Shown: in pieces, positions 8,743-18,400 of the stretch
Numbering within the stretch: position 1 is the first letter of the stretch
Layout of the letters: each line of letters begins with the position of its first letter
NCBI RefSeq assembly: GCF_006538345.1
Contig: NZ_BJKL01000001.1
Coordinates: 372,001 to 436,000, forward strand
Direction of reading: 5' to 3'
Length of the DNA stretch: 64,000 nucleotides
Source of the DNA: Alteromonas sp. KUL49
GTDB taxonomy: Bacteria > Pseudomonadota > Gammaproteobacteria > Enterobacterales > Alteromonadaceae
The notes under the pieces: generated by a model
Told to the model about the DNA's origin: nothing
Seen by the model: only the letters and a program-made list of their open reading frames with translations
Database searches by the model: none
Made by a program: the position numbers and the translations under genes

Positions 8743-11700
8743 TTACATGCGGTACTGCACACCGAGGGTGATTCGTCGTTCATTGAGGAAAACTTTGTCT
8801 AACATGTCTTCCCATTGATAGTACTGACGACGAGTCTCTTCGGTCAGGTTGGTGCCTTGTAGTAACACAGTAAAGTTGTCATTGATGTCGTAGCTCATTG
8901 ACGCATCGAGATAGAAAGTCGCTTCTCGATATTGTGCTAATTCGTATTCGCCTAAGCGACGAATAGACAAGAAGGTCTCACTACGGTAGTTACCTGCCAC
9001 TCTGAACTGAAGCTTGTCGTCTTCATACCACAACGCTAGGTTGGCTTGGTGTTCAGAGTTATCAAACATAGGCGTGTCTTCACCATAGTAGTCAGTCTCG
9101 TCACTGGTGCTAGGTGAGTAAGTGTAGTTTGCATTTACACCGAAGTTCTGCCAAATGCCATCAAGGAAATCGAAACCTTGTTGGTAGCCGAATTCGATAC
9201 CTTCAACACTCGCGCCTTCGCCGTTGCCGATGGTGGTAGTTGGTACTAGACCGGTAAACTCCTCAGTGACTAGGTCATAACCACGCACTGTTCCGTCACT
9301 ATCAGGGATAGGTAGCATCAGTGTCGTATTAGTAATAAACGACTCAATCTCGATGGCAAAAGCTGCAACACTAAGCATGCCTGTGTCACTAAAGTACCAT
9401 TCGTAACTCGCGTCATAGTTAGTTGAACGCCAAGGTTCGAGTGACGGGTTACCTTGCTGCGACGCAGAGGTTGCACAGAAAACGTCTGAGCCGTCTGGGG
9501 CTTGCACATTACACGCTAATATACGAGTTACGTTGATACCGCCTGCCAAGTTATTAGTATTGTGAGGGGTTACCGTTTGACCGAATGACACTCTGAGCAC
9601 CTGATCATCAGTGAGGTTGAATGCTAAGTTGATCGACGGTAAAAGGTCGTCATAATCTCTTGTCGTATTAATCACTGCTGAGGCAGGTGGAAGCATGCCT
9701 AACGCCCCAGACAAGGCGTATTCAACACCGTTGTAGGTGGCAAAACCGTTACTCGCAACATCAGACTGATTAATGTCTAGCTCGGTTTTGACGTAGCGAA
9801 GGCCAATATTGCCTCGGTACGTGATATCACCTAGTTCGCCGTCTAAGTTAAACTGAACGTAAGCCTCGGTAGACGTTTCTTCAAGATCATACGAGTTTGC
9901 ACCATCAGGTGATTGAATGTTTTGACCGTACACTTCATTGTGCCAAGCGAGAGGGTCTGACATTGCATTGGGATCTGCAAAATACAGTGAGCCTAGACCA
10001 CTGACGCCTTGGAAGTCGCTGATTTGTGTAATGAACCCTTTTTCTTGCAGTGAGGTAAATGAGATAGGGTCAATAAACGATTCTAGCGTTTCAGGCGCCT
10101 GACTTGCCGAATCTTTCCAGCGAGATAAGAACGCGTCGCCGTAGGCATTGGTACGCGCTACACCACCAATCCAAGCATTTTGTTCAATGTTGCGAACACC
10201 ATAGCGCACACCAAAGTCCGCAGATACCACGGGGCCTAGGTCAAACATGTAGGTACCATCGAGGCGCAACACGTCTAGTTCAGCTTCTCGTTGACTACCT
10301 GTTAAGTTTGTTGATGTTAGTGAATAGCGATTAACGTTACTACCAAAGACTTCCGACACCATCTCTCCATTGATGTTTTGCTCAGTCGGGAGTGACCATA
10401 TTTGTGTATCTCCTGAGTAACGAATGCCAACGGGTATCACAGTGAAACCGTCGACAGTGCTACCGTCAGGTAGGGTAGGTGCCACGCCGTCGTATCCCCA
10501 TGGGTTTACGTCATCAATATCTACGCCACCTTCGCCTTTGTATGTTGCACCTACTTGTGAACCGCTATTGATATAGGCGTCAACAACACTGAGCGCATTG
10601 TCGTTTCTTGCTTCACCATGAACCCAACGGAAAGATGCCGTTAAGTTGTCGCCATTGTCATAGCGTAGCTCAAGGTTAGTATTTATAGATTCCTTTTCTA
10701 TAGCGTCTGCTTCAGAGTGCACCATGGTTCTGCGCGCTTGTAGCACACCTGAATGAAAAGAGTTCAGTGTTCCGCCCAAATCGACTACGTTACCATCATC
10801 GTCTTTGGTGAAGTTCTCGTGAGAGGTGAATCCGTCTGCATCAGGGTTGAACCAGCCTGTCACATTCTGCCAAGCTTGAGAGGCAATAAAACCGGCTTGA
10901 GTACGAAACTCATCCATATCGGTGTAAAACACTTCACCTAACAATTCAATATTGTCGGTAAGTTGCCATTGAACAGAGCCGTTTATACCTATGCGATCAC
11001 GCTCTATAAACTGATTAGACGCCTGATGTCCCTGAAAGGCATAGAACACGTCGTCTGTTGAGCCATTGCCGTTAGCATCTACATTGGCAGCTGCGAAATT
11101 TGACGCTTCTGCTGCAGCAAAGCCCCAATCATTACCGGTTGAGCCAAACAGATAGTCAGCGAGGTTTTTCTTTGATGCTGTTACCGTGAGTGTCGCACCG
11201 AACTCACGGTCTTTGTTATAGCCGATAAAGGTGGAAAAAAGGCTGTCCGTTTCATCGCCCATGGAGCCATCAGTCGCTTCAACTCTCGCGTTAACCGTGT
11301 AACCTTCTTCAAGGTCAAAAGGACGATAAGTTCTTAGGTTGATAACACCAGACATACCCGAGGAAATCATATTTGCCTCTCTAGACTTAAACACGTCTAG
11401 CCCAGATACCATGGTCGATGGAATGTCTGTAAAGTCTGGTTGAACAGAAGTGACACTACCCGCGGACAACATTTGCTCGCCATTAAGGGTCGTTCCCACC
11501 TGATTGATACCGCGAATATTGACCGATGAACCTTCACCACCCGAACGGTTTATTTGAATACCCGTAATACGTTGAAGAGAGTCAGCGATGGTGACGTCTG
11601 GCAGCTTACCAATATCTGTCGCAGAGATTGTGTCAGATACGGAATCTGCGTAGCGCTTTTCGTTCATCGACTTGACCAAAGAGCCACGCAGACCACGTAC

Positions 11701-11841
11701 TTGAATTACCTCAACCACGTCTTCTGAAGATGCACTGGTTTCGTCACTTTGCGCGTTCACTGTTGTTGCTGTGCTCATTAGAGCGAGAGCAACACTACAT
11801 GCCACTAGGCTTTTTTTACCCTGACATACTAAATATTTCAT
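8743..11841 (-). CDS. TonB-dependent receptor, carbohydrate type
   Basis: An outer-membrane receptor of about 1032 residues. I choose the ATG at 11841, which has AAGGA seven bases upstream and gives MKYLVCQGKKSLVACSVALAL, a signal peptide; the ATG at 11859 adds six residues. The plug opens with IQVRGLRGSLVKSMNEKR and IGKLPDVTIADSLQRITGI, the pattern of the Xanthomonas/Caulobacter-type receptor family, and the protein ends in RRITLGVQYRM, a terminal beta-strand. The barrel is long, typical of oligosaccharide receptors. Located between the GH26 and GH5 genes, it most likely imports manno-oligosaccharides released at the cell surface. No SusD-like partner is present, as expected outside Bacteroidota. 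Hairpins flank it on both sides, suggesting its expression is set separately from its neighbours. Confidence 0.9.
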   Translation of the reverse strand: MKYLVCQGKKSLVACSVALALMSTATTVNAQSDETSASSEDVVEVIQVRGLRGSLVKSMNEKRYADSVSDTISATDIGKLPDVTIADSLQRITGIQINRSGGEGSSVNIRGINQVGTTLNGEQMLSAGSVTSVQPDFTDIPSTMVSGLDVFKSREANMISSGMSGVINLRTYRPFDLEEGYTVNARVEATDGSMGDETDSLFSTFIGYNKDREFGATLTVTASKKNLADYLFGSTGNDWGFAAAEASNFAAANVDANGNGSTDDVFYAFQGHQASNQFIERDRIGINGSVQWQLTDNIELLGEVFYTDMDEFRTQAGFIASQAWQNVTGWFNPDADGFTSHENFTKDDDGNVVDLGGTLNSFHSGVLQARRTMVHSEADAIEKESINTNLELRYDNGDNLTASFRWVHGEARNDNALSVVDAYINSGSQVGATYKGEGGVDIDDVNPWGYDGVAPTLPDGSTVDGFTVIPVGIRYSGDTQIWSLPTEQNINGEMVSEVFGSNVNRYSLTSTNLTGSQREAELDVLRLDGTYMFDLGPVVSADFGVRYGVRNIEQNAWIGGVARTNAYGDAFLSRWKDSASQAPETLESFIDPISFTSLQEKGFITQISDFQGVSGLGSLYFADPNAMSDPLAWHNEVYGQNIQSPDGANSYDLEETSTEAYVQFNLDGELGDITYRGNIGLRYVKTELDINQSDVASNGFATYNGVEYALSGALGMLPPASAVINTTRDYDDLLPSINLAFNLTDDQVLRVSFGQTVTPHNTNNLAGGINVTRILACNVQAPDGSDVFCATSASQQGNPSLEPWRSTNYDASYEWYFSDTGMLSVAAFAIEIESFITNTTLMLPIPDSDGTVRGYDLVTEEFTGLVPTTTIGNGEGASVEGIEFGYQQGFDFLDGIWQNFGVNANYTYSPSTSDETDYYGEDTPMFDNSEHQANLALWYEDDKLQFRVAGNYRSETFLSIRRLGEYELAQYREATFYLDASMSYDINDNFTVLLQGTNLTEETRRQYYQWEDMLDKVFLNERRITLGVQYRM

Positions 11842-11897
11842 ATTCTTTTCCTTATACATCGTGTGCTTAAACCTTGTCGTTTTATAGATTTAAAGAC

Positions 11898-11916
11898 TGG
11901 GCGGGACACCCGCCCA
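11898..11916 (-). terminator. Intercistronic hairpin after GH26 gene
   Basis: An 8-bp GC-rich stem TGGGCGGG/CCCGCCCA with a 3-base loop begins 11 bases past the GH26 stop. The following U-tract on the - strand is weak (GTCTTTAAA), so it is a partial terminator or an mRNA-stabilising hairpin. Confidence 0.55.
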
Positions 11917-11926
11917 ATCAGCTCGG

Positions 11927-14900
11927 TTAATTGAAAACAAGGTTATCGATGTAAAACTTAGAGTGTTCACTGGTAAGGCCTTGGAATTGAACACCAAAAC
12001 CTTGCAGTTCATTCAAATCAGAGATATCCAGTGATAGGTCAACACCACCACTTGTCACTGCGACCGCACCAGCGTCTCGCCATACACCATCTTGGTCTTT
12101 TGCCCACAACTTAGCGGTTACACCATCTGTTGCATCCGCAACGTTGGCCGTAAGTGATAGTGAGGTAACACCGTCAGCGAGTAATATGCCGCCACTTGGG
12201 TAGGTTTGAAGAATGACTTCTTGGCCATCTTCAATCGTGGTGTAGCCAGCTAGTGAACGGTTACCCGAAGCAGACCATGCATCAGAAAGTTGAAGTCCTG
12301 TCACTGGTGCCCAGTTGATTTGCAGCTCAAATTCACCTGTGTCTTCAAAGCTGTATAGCAGTGTTTCATTACCGTCTGCATTTACACCCATGATGGCGTC
12401 AATCAAGAATTTGGCTTGCGTGTTTGCACCGTCAATGCTTTGGAAACGAACACCCATTCCGTTCAATGAAGTTAAGCTGACCGCGTTACCATCACCATCA
12501 GTTTGATCCGTAAGGTCAATCATTAACTCAGTGCCACCGTCAGTCAGTGCTGTAGCTTCAGGCCAGCTTTGGTACGCATCACCCTCGCCAGCTTTGTAGA
12601 AGATATGTGCGTTAACTGAAGGGCCAGCGTCAATGGCGTTTGCATATACCTTAAGTGCAGTGAAGCCTGTTACATCAATGCCACCCTCTGGATAGGCTTG
12701 TAGTACCGCATTGTCAACACTCTCGTAGGCAGTTAAGTCTTTGTAGAGCCCAAATGACTGTCCACCCATGGCAGACCATGCCGATGAAAGTGTGGTGCCA
12801 CTGGTAGGTCCCCAGTTGATTTGACCGTGCCAGAAAGGGACTTCGGGTTCAAAGTCGTACACCATAGACAGGTTACCGTCATTATCTACTGTTTCCACGC
12901 GATCCACGTAGAATTTAGCAGCGGTTTGAGTGGCATCCATACCTTGGAAGCGCACGCCAAGACCATTTAATGAGGTCAATCCTGCGTCAATCACATCTTG
13001 TAAAGAGATAGTGAGTTTTGCCATACCGTCAACAAGTGCGTCAGCTGCAGGCCAGCTCTGCACAGCGTCACCTTCACCCGCTTTATAGAAAATATGAGCA
13101 TTAACTTCGCTGCCAGCGTCAACTGCGCCCACATAAACGTTGATTGCAACTTTGTCTGTAACGTCTAAGCCGCCCGCTGGATAGGTTTGGAACACGACGT
13201 TTTCAACAGCATCGTACGTGGTTAAGTCTTTAGTAAGGTTTAGTGCCATCGAACCAGACATTGCCCACATGTTGTTTACATTTAAGCCGTCCGTTGGTGA
13301 CCAGTTAACCTGTCCTTCCCAGTGGTAAGTGTCAGCTTCGAAATCGGTATAGGTACCTGAAACTTGCTCTCTACCTCCAGGAACATCGGCTAAGTTAAGT
13401 ACTTTATCGCCAGCATAGAAGGCATCAATATCAGATGGGTTCGCACCTTGTGGACCAATAACTGAGTCTGGGTTCCAGGTTTCAGAGTTCCACGTGATAA
13501 AGAATGACCAGTACGCTTTTTGTTCATGCATTAAGGTAACGTCTGGAATAGTGCCAGTTTCTGTTAACGCCACTAGCTTCACGCCGTCGTGACGATCTTT
13601 CAATGTGTTGTACTGACTAAAGAAAGTCGCTGATGTGTCATTACGAGGTTCGGCATAGCCGTCGTAACCAACGATGTCTACATAATTGTCACCTGGGTAC
13701 CAATCGTTGCTTAGTGTTGAAGTATGCGTAAATGTCCAGATAAGGTTATTCAGACCATGAGTATTGGTATAGCGGTCGTACATTAATACCCAAAGGTCTT
13801 TAAACGTATCGGCACCAAAGTTACCCCACCAGAACCACGCGCCTTCAGCTTCGTGAATTGGACGCCACAATACCGGGATATCAGCATCAGCAAGCTTCTT
13901 CAATTCAACGGCAATAATATCCATATCATCAATAAGCTGTTGATATTCAGCGCTGTCGGTATCAGCCAATGCTGCGGCCAAATCGAAAGTAGTACCATCG
14001 CTGTAGAAACTGCCATCGCCGGTAGCTGTGTTACCGCTTGGCGCACGCCAATGCCACAGGGCTGATACGATAATATTACGCTCATTGTGGTGCTTAATGA
14101 TAGATTCTGATAACCCTTCAAAACTGCCATTGCCGCCTGCATACGATGATGAGTAGTTCATGTAATCAAACGCTACAACTGCAGGCGCATCATCACCTGT
14201 GGCATCAAGGATCTTTTGAGTTTCGATAAGTGGGAATTCATCGCCTTCTTTGGTCGGAAACTCAGTTTGACCTGTCAGGGTGTAGTTGAGGTAGTTTTCT
14301 CCAAGGTAGCTGACAAGATCTTTTGCAGCTTGCGTTGCATTGGCATTAACTAGCTCTGGTACTACAGGCTTAGGCGGTGGTGTTTCCGCTGAAGGAATCA
14401 AAGAAATGCTGTCAATGCGGTAGTAGTTCCAGCCACCACCTACTTCAATGGTGTTTGCACCATCTTTAAGTTCAACAACGCCTACTCGAATTTCTTCCCA
14501 TGAACCTGTGGCATCGAAGCTAAGTTCATAGTCTACGCCATTAACACTGACACCGGCCATTTTACCGCCGTAGTCTGACGGAATTGCATAGCGGACATTC
14601 AGAGTGAATGCACCTTGCACGTCATCTATATTGAAGATAACAGACATACCAGGCTCTAGATCAGCGGTGTGGGTATCCATGTTAGCGCCTAAGATGAATT
14701 GGTCATCACCTTCAACGACTAACGACGCACCATTAAGTACGGTAGATGTATCGCTTACATCCAATTGCACCACTGAATCCGGGTCGAATACCGTAATGCT
14801 AACAGTGTCGACCAGTGCATCACCATTCTCATCGGTTGCCGCGCTACCGTCGTCATTTAACGCATGAACGTTAAATACCAACGTAGCTGCAAGTACTGTG

Positions 14901-15202
14901 TCAGGTACGGTAAAAGAGATAGAGTCAGAATTGATATCACCGATATCCATAGTTGGGCCGGCGACTTGTTCCCACTGAATGTATTGACCTGAAACGGTGC
15001 CAACCAGTCGACTAGTGAGAGTGACTGAATCGCCAGGCTTCACTTCTTGCCCTTCTGGCGCAATGACATTGAGAGGTTTCGATTCTGGTTCGTAAACTGC
15101 GGTTTCTGTATTGAGAGATTCCCCACCTAAACATGCGGTTAGCGAGACGACTAACGCAGATACACCGAACCATCTTGTGAGTTGGTTTGCTTGGTTAAAC
15201 AT
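11927..15202 (-). CDS. Modular GH26 beta-mannanase lipoprotein
   Basis: A 1091-residue, multidomain enzyme. The signal ends in LTAC (Cys24), so it is a surface or periplasmic lipoprotein. Modules in order: an Ig/PKD-like domain (~40-143), a CBM35-like beta-sandwich (~145-275), a GH26 catalytic barrel (~284-600), and three tandem repeats of ~150-165 residues starting near 619, 781 and 949. In the catalytic domain WRPIHEAEGAWFWWG gives acid/base Glu451 and ALTETGTIP gives nucleophile Glu548, the GH26 mannanase arrangement. The repeats (DFE...W.GQVNW..., HIFYKAGEGDA.QSWP, LGVRFQG...KFYVD) resemble mannan-binding CBM23/27-type modules; the family number is a guess. It hydrolyses beta-1,4-mannan and is first in the - strand arm, behind two copies of the TGAACCGGTTCA operator. 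Confidence 0.92.
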   Translation of the reverse strand: MFNQANQLTRWFGVSALVVSLTACLGGESLNTETAVYEPESKPLNVIAPEGQEVKPGDSVTLTSRLVGTVSGQYIQWEQVAGPTMDIGDINSDSISFTVPDTVLAATLVFNVHALNDDGSAATDENGDALVDTVSITVFDPDSVVQLDVSDTSTVLNGASLVVEGDDQFILGANMDTHTADLEPGMSVIFNIDDVQGAFTLNVRYAIPSDYGGKMAGVSVNGVDYELSFDATGSWEEIRVGVVELKDGANTIEVGGGWNYYRIDSISLIPSAETPPPKPVVPELVNANATQAAKDLVSYLGENYLNYTLTGQTEFPTKEGDEFPLIETQKILDATGDDAPAVVAFDYMNYSSSYAGGNGSFEGLSESIIKHHNERNIIVSALWHWRAPSGNTATGDGSFYSDGTTFDLAAALADTDSAEYQQLIDDMDIIAVELKKLADADIPVLWRPIHEAEGAWFWWGNFGADTFKDLWVLMYDRYTNTHGLNNLIWTFTHTSTLSNDWYPGDNYVDIVGYDGYAEPRNDTSATFFSQYNTLKDRHDGVKLVALTETGTIPDVTLMHEQKAYWSFFITWNSETWNPDSVIGPQGANPSDIDAFYAGDKVLNLADVPGGREQVSGTYTDFEADTYHWEGQVNWSPTDGLNVNNMWAMSGSMALNLTKDLTTYDAVENVVFQTYPAGGLDVTDKVAINVYVGAVDAGSEVNAHIFYKAGEGDAVQSWPAADALVDGMAKLTISLQDVIDAGLTSLNGLGVRFQGMDATQTAAKFYVDRVETVDNDGNLSMVYDFEPEVPFWHGQINWGPTSGTTLSSAWSAMGGQSFGLYKDLTAYESVDNAVLQAYPEGGIDVTGFTALKVYANAIDAGPSVNAHIFYKAGEGDAYQSWPEATALTDGGTELMIDLTDQTDGDGNAVSLTSLNGMGVRFQSIDGANTQAKFLIDAIMGVNADGNETLLYSFEDTGEFELQINWAPVTGLQLSDAWSASGNRSLAGYTTIEDGQEVILQTYPSGGILLADGVTSLSLTANVADATDGVTAKLWAKDQDGVWRDAGAVAVTSGGVDLSLDISDLNELQGFGVQFQGLTSEHSKFYIDNLVFN

Positions 15203-15307
15203 TTAATTATTTACCTCAACGCTTTTCACTATTCAGAGAAACTCGACGCATTTCCTTTGCTCCGGGCCATTGAGCATTATTTTGGCATCTAGCTTCTTCG
15301 TGGTTGT

Positions 15308-15331
15308 GCAAAGTGAACCGGTTCACTTTGC
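15308..15331. promoter_or_regulatory. LacI-type operator, 24-bp perfect palindrome
   Basis: A perfect 24-base palindrome with half-site GCAAAGTGAACC lies 106 bases upstream of the GH26 start and contains the TGAACCGGTTCA core seen at 399-410. The central CG and length are typical of LacI-family operators. Confidence 0.8.
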
Positions 15332-15368
15332 TTCTTTAAAAAAACCGGAAGCACTAGTGAAGATAAAG

Positions 15369-15380
15369 TGAACCGGTTTA
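15369..15380. promoter_or_regulatory. Second LacI-type operator copy upstream of GH26
   Basis: TGAACCGGTTTA, one mismatch from the palindrome at 399-410 and centred 55 bases from the centre of the 24-bp operator. The spacing of about five helical turns would place both sites on one face of the DNA, which could allow cooperative or looped repression. That is inference. Confidence 0.65.
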
Positions 15381-15485
15381 TTCATGAATGTAAATTAAAT
15401 CAAAATTGTGAAATACACAACTCCTTTTTTTAACTTTCTGTTAACGATGGAGCTTGATTACATTTTTTTAAGCGAACTGAGGTTA

Positions 15486-18400
15486 TTATTTTTCACTGTT
15501 TCCATCCCACGTATCGCTGAGCAATTTCATTGCCGCAGCCACGCGATTTATGGGGCGAATGAGGTCTCCAGTGTCTGATTGAAGCATGTCTTGTTTAATG
15601 ACTTCTAAGGTGTTGGCCATACTCGCTAACTGCTGAACTGCCTGTACCGTAGGGTCACCCTCAACTTGAAGCTTTTGCTTACTTGAGTAGGTGTTGCATA
15701 TGTGTTCCCAACGCTCTTGCTCTTGGGCATTCATAACGCCTCGTAAATAACTGAGCTTGAGTAAGTTTTCTTCTGCACCTGTGGTGAGGGTCTGCGCTTC
15801 ACCTACGTAGTGATCACCAATCAACTGCATCAACTCTTCATGATTCATAACAGCGGAAACCTTTTCCGCCATTTTGTTCATGTTGCGGTAACTTCCCTGA
15901 AGTTTGAATGGGGGTTCTACCCGATAATCATCAGCCGTTGCCGCAGATTCAATGTACTGAAGGTTGACCTTGAGTATCACTTTTTGAATCTCTAACAAGT
16001 GTTTGAGTACTTGAGTGATCTCGTTTAACTCGGCACCACTGTATTGATGTGATAAATCGGTTGAGGCTATTTGCTCGCCTTCTGCCATAGCAATGAGTTT
16101 ATACACATCATCCATGTTTCGAAGGGCTAATGGGGCGAGTACAGGGTTAGAGGTTAAGCAGTTCTCTAAATAGCTGAGTGCGAAAACTTTTTCTTTGCCG
16201 CCAAGCACATCACCTAGGTTGTAGATATCAGCACGGTTGGCCAACATGTCTGGAATGGTAAACACGTCACCGGATTCTGTGTATGGGTTACCTGCCATTA
16301 CCACACAGAACTTTTTGCCGCGCATGTCATAGGTTTTACTCTGACCTTTCCACACACCTTCGATTCGACGTGTACCGTCACACAGCGCAATGAATTTCTG
16401 TAAAAACTCAGGGTGAGTATGCTGAATGTCGTCAAGATATAGCATGACGTTGTTGCCCATCTCTAGGCCAAGATTGAGTTTTTCTAGTTCTTGTCGCGCT
16501 GTGGCGTTAGGTGCGTTGGTCGGGTCGATAGAGGTAACATCATGCCCTAACGACGGGCAATTGATCTTCATGAAAATCAGCCCTAAGCGGTCAGCAATGT
16601 ACTCCATCAATGTGGTTTTACCATAACCCGGTGGTGAAATTAGCAGTAACAAACCCATGAGGTCGGTACGTTTGTTTTCGCCTACGGTACCCATTTGTTT
16701 TGCAAGGTTGTCACCGATAATAGGTAAATATACCTGATCGATGAGCTGGTTTCGCACAAATGAACTCAAAGGCTTTGCCATAAAGCTTTCGAGCTGAAGT
16801 TCTTTTCTGCCTTGTTCCATCAGTTCGTGGCGAAGGTCGTGGTAACGCTTAAACTGAACAATGTCGTGGTTAACAAAACGGTTTAATCTGTCGTTAAATT
16901 CGTCCAGTGCCACGGTCAGTTTTCCATCGACAATGCGCTTGTGATCTGACAACAAATCACTGAGTGTGAGCTGCAGTTTGATATCAGATGGGCGAGTCGC
17001 AAGCCCTTCACCACACAACACCAAACAAGTAGCCTCATCGATATAGTGGGCGAGTTGGCTAAATTGGTCATTCTGTTCACATAAAGCGACCAACCATGCT
17101 TGTGTGAGGTTCCACTGCTCAAGTAGTCCCTGGTGCTGACTATGCAGTTCATTTAATTGTGATAAAGCGGTTTGAAACTCCCGCTCGTGCCCTAGTGTTT
17201 TTAGAGTATCCTGCATGCCTTGAACTAGCGTTCTCGCACTGGTGCTCGTCACAAAATCAACTTGAGGTTGAGCGAGTTCTAGGCTCAAGTAGTCTGCGCT
17301 GATACCAATGTCTGTGGCAGAAAAAGGTAAACCGAAGTTCTCAGTAAATTGCGCGATACTTGATGTTAACTCGGCAATGAGCTGGGTGTAGCCATTTCTG
17401 CTATGTAAGGTTTTGGCGAGTATGGCGGCACTGGCGGCCTGACTTTGCCAAATTTGTTGTTGCTGTTTAGTGTGCCCTGCAAATTGCCAAAATAGCACTG
17501 CAAGCGCTCGTCCTTTGGGCGAATAGCGCAATGGTCCTGCTTGCTGATGAACGGGTAACATCGCTTGCAGCAAAGCGCTGGTGTCGGCATCGTGAATACC
17601 TTTTTCGTAGCCTTCTTGATAGCGTTCTGCTACATATTCACGTATCAGCTTATTGAGTGCTTGTGGTTCAGATGTTAGAGCATAGAGCTTTTCTAAACTA
17701 ATGCCGTTGCGACTGTGTTCCGCATCTTGAATGATCTGAAACGCTAAGTATTCAAACCGCGATACCTTGTCATTTTCCGACACCAATGCTTGCTGCCAGT
17801 AGGGCTGCAAAGCAAGCAATTCCTCAGACTCAATGACCTCGTAGTAGTCGGTACCAATTAGGTGTCGGTACAAGCCGTCATCTTTAGGCAGTAAGGTAAG
17901 GTCGAGTTGCTGGCTATTAACACTGAATTTGTGCTTACCGAGCTTGATGACCGAGCCACCGTCTTCAAAAATATCTGACTTATCGCGAAGGCTGCGAATA
18001 GCTTGTTCTTTTGCTGCTTTGAGCTTGGCTTGAATATCGTCTGCTTTTATCTGGTCATCTATTTCGCGTAAGCTAGCAACTAACTCACCACATTTGAGTA
18101 CCATAGGATCGGCGGCGAAATAGGTGTTGAGTTCGTCGTTATCCTGAAAGCTGGTGGCGCGGCGTGTTACGCCTTTGAGAATGCGCTCTGCCGCAGAAAA
18201 TAGATTCTGCGCTTTGCGCTGACGAGCCTCCATCAAGCTTTGTTTACGGCTTTCAAAAGCACTGTGAAGCTCATCACGCTGTGCCATGATTTCATCGAGG
18301 AACTCGTCGTATTCGCTGAACTTGGACTCTAGCTCTTCAAGTTGGATAACCAAACGAGACTGCTGTTCGTCGGCTTTTTCAGGAGTATCCGACACTGCCA

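Noticed and set aside
15406-15420. TTGTG/CACAA inverted repeat upstream of GH26, considered as a CRP site
   Set aside because: The spacer is too short for the TGTGA-N6-TCACA arrangement of CRP.
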